Part shown: one piece after another, positions 50,283-56,677 of the stretch
Position numbering within the stretch: the first letter of the stretch is position 1
How the letters are laid out: the number at the start of each line of letters is the position of its first letter
DNA from: HXMU1420-2 sp040830545
GTDB taxonomy: Bacteria; Pseudomonadota; Alphaproteobacteria; Rhodobacterales; Rhodobacteraceae
Assembly (NCBI GenBank): GCA_040830545.1
Contig: JBFOMB010000113.1
Span: forward strand, 1-56,677
DNA length: 56,677 bases
Reading direction: 5' to 3'
Program-made: the position numbers and the translations under genes
The notes under the pieces: generated by a model
Databases searched by the model: none
What the model was told of the DNA's origin: nothing
Seen by the model: only the letters and a program-made list of their open reading frames with translations

Positions 50283-51506
50283 ATGCGGAAATCAGGGGTA
50301 ATCATAGCGGGCGCACTGGCCATGCTGCTGGCCACGCCTGTCCTGTCCCAGGGGTTCAGCGGTCTGGCGCGTGTTCTGCCGGACGAGGCCGCGATGACCG
50401 ACACAAGGCGGGGCGCGCGGATCGACCTGCCACTCAGCCAGGGTGTGCCTTATCGGGTTTTCACGCTGGACGACCCCGCCCGGCTGGTCATGGATTTTCA
50501 GGAAGTCGACTGGAGCGGCTTGCAAGCCGACAATTTTGACCGCTCTGAACGTCTGGGGCCGGTGCATTTCGGCGCTTATGTGCCCGGCTGGTCGCGTTTG
50601 GTGACCACCATGTCCGAGCCCATGGTTGTTGAAACCGCCGATCTGCGGGTGGACGATGTGACGGGTGAGGCGCGGCTCATCCTGGACCTGCAACCGGTCA
50701 GCGCCGAAGATTTCGCCACCCAGTCCGGTGCGCCACACGACGCGCGCTGGGATCTACCCGCCGTGGCGGATGTACCGGAACGGGCCGCACGACCCGACGA
50801 TGCGCCGCTGATCGTGATGCTAGATCCCGGTCACGGCGGCATCGATCCGGGTGCCGAACAGGGAGAGATCGTCGAAAAAGACCTGATGCTGACCTTTGCC
50901 CGCGAGCTGCGCGAGGTCATGCTGCGATCCGGCGGGTTCGAAGTGGTGCTGACCCGGGACGGCGATCACTTTGTGTCTTTGGAACGCCGCGTCGCGCTGG
51001 CCCATCAGTCGCAAGCCGACGTGTTCATCAGCCTCCACGCTGACAGTCTGTCCGAGGGGCTGGCCCATGGCGCAACCGTGCACATCCTGTCCGAGGACGC
51101 ATCCGACATCGCGAGTGAAAAACTGGCTGAACGCCATGATCGCGGCGATTTGCTGTCAGGCGTGGACCTGAGCGATACGGATGATGCAGTGACGGGTATT
51201 CTATTGGATCTGGCGCGCACCGAAACGCGACCCAGGACCGAACAGTTGGCAGGCGAACTGGTCAACGCCATGGCGCAGACAGGTGGACCAATGAACCGAC
51301 GTCCACTGCGGTCGGCTGCATTCTCCGTATTGAAATCAGCAGACATTCCGTCCGTGCTGATCGAAATCGGGTTTCTGTCCTCGCCCCGCGATTTCAAGAA
51401 CCTGACGGACCCGGCCTGGCGACTGACCATGGCCGAGGCTATCCGCAACGGGCTGTTGACATGGAAGGCCGCCGATGACGCAAGGCGGCCCCTCGTTCGG
51501 CAATAG
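50283..51506 (+). CDS. N-acetylmuramoyl-L-alanine amidase (AmiC type, AMIN domain)
   Basis: A 407-residue periplasmic amidase that cuts the stem peptide from peptidoglycan at division. It has a signal peptide (1-22), an AMIN domain (about 40-140; LDDPARLVMDFQEVDW) for septal targeting, and an Amidase_3 zinc domain (about 178-400) with LDPGHGGIDPGA (first His), the glutamate in VEKDL, ISLHADS (second His) and IEIGFLSS (catalytic Glu). GTG at 50280 and ATG at 50283 are adjacent possible starts. It is divergent from the M48 gene and converges with the FrnE-type gene, with only three bases between the stops. Confidence 0.95.
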   Translation: MRKSGVIIAGALAMLLATPVLSQGFSGLARVLPDEAAMTDTRRGARIDLPLSQGVPYRVFTLDDPARLVMDFQEVDWSGLQADNFDRSERLGPVHFGAYVPGWSRLVTTMSEPMVVETADLRVDDVTGEARLILDLQPVSAEDFATQSGAPHDARWDLPAVADVPERAARPDDAPLIVMLDPGHGGIDPGAEQGEIVEKDLMLTFARELREVMLRSGGFEVVLTRDGDHFVSLERRVALAHQSQADVFISLHADSLSEGLAHGATVHILSEDASDIASEKLAERHDRGDLLSGVDLSDTDDAVTGILLDLARTETRPRTEQLAGELVNAMAQTGGPMNRRPLRSAAFSVLKSADIPSVLIEIGFLSSPRDFKNLTDPAWRLTMAEAIRNGLLTWKAADDARRPLVRQ

Positions 51507-51509
51507 CAT

Positions 51510-52154
51510 TCAGGCGGCGCGTTTTTCGACAACCGTCTGCAGGATACGCGCATAGTTTTCAGGACCTTGCGCGCCAGTGATCAGGTATTTCTGATCAAAG
51601 ACCATGGCCGGAACGCCCGAAATACCCTGTTCGATCCAAAACGCCTGTTCCTTGCGCACCGCCTCTACATGGGTGCCGTTTTCCAGCGCCTGTTTCACCG
51701 GATCAACATCCAGCCCGACTTCCTCAGCAACCTTGACCAGTTCCGCAACTTCTCCGATCGGTCGGTTATCCGTGAAATGCGCCTTGAACAGCGCCAGCTT
51801 GGTCAGGTGAGATTTCCCCTGCAGGCCCGCCTCATAGATCATCTGGTGGGCAAGGAAAGTGTTCCACATCCGCAGGTTATCGGAGTAAGTAAATGTAAAT
51901 CCTAGCCCGTCGCCCAGCTGTTTCAACATGTCCCGCGATTTCTCGCTCTGTTCGGTCGTGGTGCCGTATTTCTCGGCCAGATGTTCGCGCAGATCCTGAC
52001 CTTCGGTGGGCATTTGCGGGTTCAGTTCGAACGGATGCCAATAAACCTCGCATCCGATCTGCGCGCTCGTGGCGGCGGATTGCAGTTGCAGGAACCCGAT
52101 GATGCACCAGGGGCAAACGACGTCGGATACGATATCAACTCGAATAGGGGTCAT
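51510..52154 (-). CDS. DsbA-family FrnE-type oxidoreductase
   Basis: A 214-residue cytoplasmic thioredoxin-fold protein with an inserted helical domain. The N-terminal active site is CPWC (14-17) in IVSDVVCPWCIIGF. Near the C-terminus the GISGVPAMVF segment provides the cis-proline. There is no signal peptide, unlike periplasmic DsbA. The family includes FrnE, implicated in oxidative stress tolerance, and 2-hydroxychromene-2-carboxylate isomerases, which lack the CxxC. The preserved CPWC argues for the disulfide group. Confidence 0.93.
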   Translation of the reverse strand: MTPIRVDIVSDVVCPWCIIGFLQLQSAATSAQIGCEVYWHPFELNPQMPTEGQDLREHLAEKYGTTTEQSEKSRDMLKQLGDGLGFTFTYSDNLRMWNTFLAHQMIYEAGLQGKSHLTKLALFKAHFTDNRPIGEVAELVKVAEEVGLDVDPVKQALENGTHVEAVRKEQAFWIEQGISGVPAMVFDQKYLITGAQGPENYARILQTVVEKRAA

Positions 52155-52257
52155 GACGCGGGCCTTTCAAAGTTTTGAGTTGCAGTGAATATAGCCCGTG
52201 CAGTCCAGAATGCGCAGAGGCCAAAACCCTCTTTGACGCAGTGTTGATCTGTCATGA

Positions 52258-52279
52258 GAAAGGGGCCCGAAGGCCCCCC
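52258..52279 (-). terminator. Intrinsic terminator of the DUF882 gene
   Basis: Read leftward, GGGGCC, TTCG loop, GGCCCC and then TTTCTC. The UUCG tetraloop on a GC stem about 30 bases after the stop codon is typical; the T-run is short. Confidence 0.7.
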
Positions 52280-52305
52280 AGATTTGCCGTCAATGGCAGC
52301 GTTGT

Positions 52306-52875
52306 TTAACCGCCCCAGCTACGCACCTGACCGCAATCCATATGCACGAAGTTGGACCGCGAATAGCTGCCAACGCCGCCACCTTTGCAGGCTCGCGCGG
52401 CACGCGCCATCTGACCAACCGAACGCGACGCCAGCCGCACGTCAGCGGCCTTACCCTGCATATGCAGCGAGTTTTTCGCAACACCACGGGACCGGCGGCG
52501 CAACATCGCGTTGGTAGCGGGGCTGCGATAGCCCGACAGCAGCATGTAGGGTTCGTTGACGTCCATCAGGTTGTGGGCCGCAGCCAGGATATCCACCGTG
52601 CGAATATCCATCTTGTAGACCTGGTCGGTGCGCCAGTCGCGCATGAAGTGGTAGACTTCTTTTATCGGATCTTTCAGGTACTTGCCCTCGATCCAATAGA
52701 TCATGTCCAGACGTTCCCCCGTCCGGCCTGAATACATGCGAATGCGTCTGATATCACCTGCGCCGCGCAAGAAGCCGGCGGCCTTGGAAAACGTTGGCGC
52801 TGCAGTGATTGCTGTGGCCCCGAAGGCCGCAAGAAGGGCACGCCGGGTTAAACCCGACCCATCATTTTCGCTCAT
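52306..52875 (-). CDS. DUF882 (YcbK-type) Tat-exported protein
   Basis: A 189-residue protein of the DUF882/peptidase M15 family. The N-terminus carries a twin-arginine signal (LTRRALLAAFGATAITA). The core has the VanY-like zinc-site pattern SGYRSPATNAML, then HMQGKAADV (His and Asp) and a final HMDCG (His). Related enzymes cut or trim peptidoglycan peptides; the exact reaction of DUF882 proteins is not established. It is divergent from the L,D-transpeptidase gene, so both cell-wall genes share the upstream region. Confidence 0.93.
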   Translation of the reverse strand: MSENDGSGLTRRALLAAFGATAITAAPTFSKAAGFLRGAGDIRRIRMYSGRTGERLDMIYWIEGKYLKDPIKEVYHFMRDWRTDQVYKMDIRTVDILAAAHNLMDVNEPYMLLSGYRSPATNAMLRRRSRGVAKNSLHMQGKAADVRLASRSVGQMARAARACKGGGVGSYSRSNFVHMDCGQVRSWGG

Positions 52876-53222
52876 CTGTCCCGTTTCGTCCCGTACGTGT
52901 GTTTACCTGCCGTAGCCCGATGTTACGGACCCGTTTTTTATCCATCCCCAGATGGCCGTTTGTATTACACAGCTCGAATCATGAGCCAAGTGTCGATTTT
53001 TTCCCCGTCCATTTTCCCGGTATTTTGGGCAGATTTTCGCGCAAATTGGATTTGTTTCAGGTTTCTTAGTGCCCTTTTGGTGATTTCAGAGCCGCGAACG
53101 ATGCATATCCGCACCTATTTTTCAGCCACATGCCCGGCTGATGGATTTGTGAATGGACATGGTCGCCACGCTTAAGAAACGTGTCACATAATGGTTTTTA
53201 TAACGTAAAGAGGCCTTTGATC
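52876..53222. other. Divergent promoter region, DUF882 and L,D-transpeptidase genes
   Basis: About 345 AT-rich bases without a gene. It should hold the promoters of both divergent cell-wall genes; TTTTTATAACG near 53195-53205 could be a -10 element, but I cannot assign a matching -35 with confidence. Confidence 0.4.
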
Positions 53223-54842
53223 ATGGCAAAATCCCGTCTTCCTTCCCTACGTACGCTCCTCATGGGGGCGGTTGCAGGTCTTGCGGTTTCGGGTTTGGTT
53301 CTGGTCGCAAAACCGGCCCAGGCGCAGGTCACTGCCTTTAAGCAAGCTGTTGCCGAAGCGGCCTGGGGCGACGAGGACATCGCCACTTTCTACCGCCAAA
53401 GCAATTATGCACCGATCTGGACGGGTGAAGGTGAGGCGGATCGCAAACGTCGCTCGGCCCTGATTGACGCGCTGTCGGACACGTATGTGCACGCGCTACC
53501 CTCCAGCCGATATGACGTGGACGGGCTGATGGCGTCTATGCGCGCGGCCAAGACCACCCGCGACATGGGCTTCCTTGAGGTCGAGCTGAGCCGCGCCTTC
53601 CTCAAATACGCGCGTGATGTACAAAACGGCATCTTGATTCCGCGCCAGATTGATCCGGGCCTGGTGCGCGAGGTTCTGTACCGTGACCGCGCCGAACTGC
53701 TGACCGAGTTTTCGGCGGCCGAACCCTTTGCCTATATGGACAGCCTGCCACCGCAGACACGCGAATACAGCGCTCTGATGAAATCCCGGCTGAAGCTGGA
53801 GCGTCTGGTTTCCGAAGGCGGCTGGGGCGCAACGGTTCCAGGCGGAAAGCTGAAGCCGGGACAGACCGGCGACGCAGTGATTGCCCTGCGCAACCGGCTG
53901 CAGCGTATGGGCTACATGGGCCGCAGCGCCACACGCACCTATGACAGCGACATTGAAACCGCCGTCGCGGATTTCCAGCGCGCGCATGGGTTGGAAGTGG
54001 ATGGTGTGGCCGGTGACGGCACGATCAAGGAAATCAACGTCTCGGCCACCGACCGCCTGCGCTCGGTTCTGGTGGCGATGGAACGCGAACGCTGGCTGAA
54101 CCGCGAAATGGGCGATCGGCACATTCTGGTCAACCTCGCCGATTTCCACGCCAAGATCGTGGATCACGGTGCGATCACCTTCCAGACCCGCTCGGTTGTT
54201 GGGAAGAACACCGGCGACCGGCGCAGCCCAGAATTCTCTGATGTCATGGAGCACATGATCATCAATCCCAGCTGGCACGTCCCGCGTTCGATCATCACCA
54301 AGGAATATCTGCCACAGCTGCGCAACAACCCACACGCGGCAGGGCACCTGATCATCACCGATGCACGGGGCCGCCGTGTGGACCGCAACTCGGTCGATTT
54401 CTCGGCCTATTCCTCGCGCAACTTCCCGTTCGACATGCGCCAGCCGCCCAGCAACCGCAACGCGCTGGGTCTGGTGAAGTTCATGTTCCCGAACAAGCAC
54501 AACATCTACCTGCATGACACGCCGCAAAAGGCGCTGTTCAAGAAAGAGGTGCGCGCGTATTCGCACGGCTGCATCCGGTTGGCGGATCCGTTCGACTTTG
54601 CCTACGAACTGCTGTCCCGGCAGGAGGACCAGCCCAAGGAATACTTCCAGCGCATCCTGAAATCCGGGTCGGAAACCAAGGTGCCGCTGAATGTGCAATT
54701 GCCGGTCCACCTGATCTACCGCACCGCCTTCACCACCATTGACGGACGGATGGAATTCCGTCGCGATGTCTATGGTCGCGATGCAAAGATCTGGAACGCC
54801 CTGACAAACGCGGGGGTAGCGCTGAGCGACGTTCAGGGCTAA
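53223..54842 (+). CDS. L,D-transpeptidase (YcbB/LdtD-like)
   Basis: A 539-residue periplasmic enzyme that forms 3-3 cross-links or anchors proteins to peptidoglycan. It has a signal peptide (1-34, ending AQA), a helical N-terminal domain (40-195), a peptidoglycan-binding repeat (about 210-270; KPGQTGDAVIALRNRLQRMG) and the YkuD catalytic domain (about 300-480) with H-G-C-I-R-L: His448, Gly449, Cys450 in AYSHGCIRL. The start at 53223 with AGAGG upstream gives a clean signal peptide. Size and layout match the large LdtD class. lpxD begins 29 bases after the stop. Confidence 0.95.
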   Translation: MAKSRLPSLRTLLMGAVAGLAVSGLVLVAKPAQAQVTAFKQAVAEAAWGDEDIATFYRQSNYAPIWTGEGEADRKRRSALIDALSDTYVHALPSSRYDVDGLMASMRAAKTTRDMGFLEVELSRAFLKYARDVQNGILIPRQIDPGLVREVLYRDRAELLTEFSAAEPFAYMDSLPPQTREYSALMKSRLKLERLVSEGGWGATVPGGKLKPGQTGDAVIALRNRLQRMGYMGRSATRTYDSDIETAVADFQRAHGLEVDGVAGDGTIKEINVSATDRLRSVLVAMERERWLNREMGDRHILVNLADFHAKIVDHGAITFQTRSVVGKNTGDRRSPEFSDVMEHMIINPSWHVPRSIITKEYLPQLRNNPHAAGHLIITDARGRRVDRNSVDFSAYSSRNFPFDMRQPPSNRNALGLVKFMFPNKHNIYLHDTPQKALFKKEVRAYSHGCIRLADPFDFAYELLSRQEDQPKEYFQRILKSGSETKVPLNVQLPVHLIYRTAFTTIDGRMEFRRDVYGRDAKIWNALTNAGVALSDVQG

Positions 54843-54871
54843 TTCCAATCCCCAAGTAGTAGGGGATTACG

Positions 54872-55963
54872 ATGAGCCACACTGTACGCGACATCGCTGA
54901 CGCCCTGGGCCTGGAGGCCCGGGGCGATGTGTCTTTGCCGATCCGTGCCGCCGCCGAACCGGGCGACGCCGGGCCCGAGGATCTGGCCATGGCCATGTCA
55001 CCCAAATATGCCGAGGGTCTTGGTAGGGGCCGCGCGCGCGCTGCCTTGGTCTGGCAAGGCGCGGATTGGCAGGCGATGGGGCTGGAAGCCGCCATTTTTG
55101 TCGCGCGGCCACGTCTGGCGATGTCCGGCCTGTCCCGTGTGTTTGATCCGGGGCAGGGGTTGGATGGTGGTATTCATCCGGCGGCCCATATCGACGACAG
55201 CGCCCATATCGGAGCGGATGTCAGCATCGGGCCCGGCGCGTGCATCGGTGCGCGGGCGCGGATCGGGGACCGGTCGGTGATCGGACCGAACACGGTGATC
55301 GGCATGGACGCGGTGATTGGCCAGGATGCCCTGATCCGCGATCAGGTCAGCATCGGTGCGCGTGTCCGTATCGGGGATCGGTTCATCTGTCAGCCCGGTG
55401 CACGGATCGGCGCAGATGGCTTCTCTTTTGTTACACCCGAACTCTCCACAACCGAGGCCGCGCGCGAAACCATGGGCGACAGCGACGCCGCACAATCGCA
55501 ATCCTGGGTGCGCATACATTCATTAGGCGCTGTAACCATTGGGAATGACGTGGAAATCGGTGCAAATGCAACCGTGGACAACGGCACTGTACGCAACACG
55601 GAAATCGGTGAAGGGACAAAGCTCGATAATCTGGTCCATATCGGCCACAACAGTCGGGTGGGCCGCCATTGCCTGCTGTGTGGCCAGGTCGGGGTATCCG
55701 GTTCGGTTGACATCGGCGACTATGCGGTGCTGGGCGGACAGGTCGGCGTGGCAGATAACACCAAGGTCGGCAAACGTGCCATCCTGACCGGCGCGACCAA
55801 GGCCACGTCAAACGTGCCACCGGGACGCGTGATGATGGGTTATCCTGCCGTGAAAATGGAACTGCACACCGAAATCTACAAGGCGCAGCGCCGTCTGCCC
55901 CGCCTGATGCAACAGGTCGCGGCCCTGCAAAAGGCGGTTTTCAAAGACGGCCCCAGTGACTAA
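54872..55963 (+). CDS. lpxD: UDP-3-O-acylglucosamine N-acyltransferase
   Basis: A 363-residue enzyme adding the second hydroxyacyl chain to the lipid A precursor. The N-terminal domain (1-95) binds uridine; the rest is a left-handed beta helix of hexapeptides (IGADVS, IGPGAC, IGARAR, IGDRSV). The catalytic histidine lies in NLVHIGHNSRVG, and the acyl-chain region follows. The order ldt-lpxD-ACP-KAS here differs from the E. coli lpxD-fabZ-lpxA-lpxB cluster. The acyl donor may come from the adjacent ACP, which is inference. Confidence 0.97.
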   Translation: MSHTVRDIADALGLEARGDVSLPIRAAAEPGDAGPEDLAMAMSPKYAEGLGRGRARAALVWQGADWQAMGLEAAIFVARPRLAMSGLSRVFDPGQGLDGGIHPAAHIDDSAHIGADVSIGPGACIGARARIGDRSVIGPNTVIGMDAVIGQDALIRDQVSIGARVRIGDRFICQPGARIGADGFSFVTPELSTTEAARETMGDSDAAQSQSWVRIHSLGAVTIGNDVEIGANATVDNGTVRNTEIGEGTKLDNLVHIGHNSRVGRHCLLCGQVGVSGSVDIGDYAVLGGQVGVADNTKVGKRAILTGATKATSNVPPGRVMMGYPAVKMELHTEIYKAQRRLPRLMQQVAALQKAVFKDGPSD

Positions 55964-55993
55964 ATCACCCTCATCAGCCAGAGAGGGGGCGGC

Positions 55994-56251
55994 ATGAGCA
56001 TCCAGGACAAAGTCATCGCGATCATCGCGGAACAGGCCGTGTTGGAGCCATCGGACGTCACGCTGGACAGCACCTTGGAGGATCTGGGCATCGACAGTCT
56101 GGGTCTGGTCGAAAGCATCTTTGCGATCGAGGAAGAATTCGACATCTCTGTCCCTTTCAACGCCAATGACCCGACCGAGGGCGATTTCAATATCGAAAAC
56201 GTGTCCGCCATCATTGCAGGCATTGAAAAGCTGCTGGCGGAGAAGGCGTAA
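55994..56251 (+). CDS. Acyl carrier protein, specialised
   Basis: An 85-residue acidic four-helix carrier protein. Ser35 in LGIDSLGLVE is the phosphopantetheine attachment site. It differs from housekeeping AcpP, which usually reads GADSLD; the FAIEEEFDISVPF helix and the extra loop near 55-62 resemble the AcpXL class that carries very-long-chain acyl groups to lipid A in rhizobia. A GGGGGC stretch near the start acts as a weak ribosome binding site. It lies 30 bases after lpxD and 23 before a ketoacyl synthase, so a role in lipid A acylation is likely, though not shown. Confidence 0.93.
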   Translation: MSIQDKVIAIIAEQAVLEPSDVTLDSTLEDLGIDSLGLVESIFAIEEEFDISVPFNANDPTEGDFNIENVSAIIAGIEKLLAEKA

Positions 56252-56274
56252 ATGCGCGCGGGCGTCACAAGCAC

Positions 56275-56677
56275 ATGAAACGCGTGGTGATCACCGGCGC
56301 GGGGACGATCAATCCACTGGGCCACAACGTGCCGCAAACGCTGGAAGCGATGCGCGAAGGGCGTTGTGGCATTGGTGAGTTGGATTTTCGCGACGTGGAC
56401 CGCCTGTCGGTGCGCATTGGCGGTCAGGTGCGCGGGTTCGAAGCCGAGGGCCGGTTCAACCGTCAGCAAATGTCACTTTATGACCGGTTCACGCAGTTCA
56501 CCCTGACGGCTGCACGCGAGGCGATCCAGCAATCGGGCATCGAATTCACCGGCGATGACGCGGCCCGCTCTGGCGTGGTGCTGGGCACGGCCGGGGGCGG
56601 GGTGTCCACCTGGGACGACAATTACCGCTCGGTCTATGAAGACGGCAAAAACCGCGTGCATCCGTTTGTGGTGCCCA
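56275..56677 (+). CDS. Beta-ketoacyl-ACP synthase (FabF-type), partial
   Basis: The first 134 codons of a ketoacyl synthase, cut by the window end. VVITGAGTINPLGHNVPQTLEAM is the family N-terminus; the RFTQFTLTAAREAIQQSGI helix and GVVLGTAGGGVSTWDD follow, before the catalytic Cys-His-His, which would lie beyond the edge. The start is taken at 56275 because it gives the canonical M-K-R-V-V-I-T-G-A-G opening. Its position after lpxD and the carrier protein suggests a dedicated elongation step for that carrier rather than general fatty acid synthesis. Confidence 0.92.
   Translation, partial: MKRVVITGAGTINPLGHNVPQTLEAMREGRCGIGELDFRDVDRLSVRIGGQVRGFEAEGRFNRQQMSLYDRFTQFTLTAAREAIQQSGIEFTGDDAARSGVVLGTAGGGVSTWDDNYRSVYEDGKNRVHPFVVP

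Overview
The window reads as chromosomal DNA of a marine alphaproteobacterium of the Roseobacter group (Rhodobacteraceae). This rests on gene content and order: L21 with a helix-hairpin-helix tail, L27, obgE, proB and proA in a row; ChpT; the ornithine-lipid pair olsB/olsA; class II DAHP synthase; the YicC/gmk pair; phoR-pstSCAB-phoU-phoB; TRAP transporters; and an RTX protein with a Hint domain. Placement below family level is inference.

Layout. Positions 1-12045 look accessory: an RTX/Hint exoprotein, three small unknown genes, two divergent paralogous AraC regulators, decayed DNA with a possible gene remnant, and a MarR-controlled TRAP transporter operon followed by an alpha/beta hydrolase. 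This part ends in an integrase remnant next to an abnormal tRNA-Ser. Positions 12168-28254 are mostly housekeeping: two envelope DUF2059 proteins, rplU-rpmA, a tightly overlapping run (RtcB homologue, GNAT, LysE, GNAT, GNAT, obgE, proB, then proA), chpT, DUF3553, olsBA, a GlxA-type regulator, class II DAHP synthase and a PAS protein with a CtrA-like site upstream. Positions 28503-36871 hold an unusual sulfatase locus: two related exported sulfatases in two operons, a DUF3179 membrane protein, a small outer-membrane-type barrel, a ribbon-helix-helix-like protein, a 95-residue protein of unknown role, an AraC regulator and a membrane-anchored winged-helix/TPR regulator. Positions 36993-47927 hold yicC-gmk, a gamma-carbonic anhydrase, a Cys/Met-metabolism PLP enzyme and the complete phosphate regulon with a three-repeat Pho box. 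Positions 48031-56677 are envelope genes: a ScsC-like DsbA protein, a frameshifted M48-TPR protease, a cell-wall amidase, a FrnE-type oxidoreductase, a Tat-exported DUF882 protein, an L,D-transpeptidase, lpxD, a specialised acyl carrier protein and the start of a ketoacyl synthase.

How the parts work together. The best candidate for an undescribed system is the sulfatase locus, which combines secreted hydrolysis, an envelope component and two or three regulators, and probably processes a sulfated marine substrate. The phosphate regulon and the ornithine-lipid genes are both common in roseobacters, where ornithine lipids contribute to phosphorus-sparing membranes. The lpxD-ACP-KAS run suggests a dedicated acyl supply for lipid A. 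No CRISPR array, complete insertion sequence, prophage or replication origin was seen.
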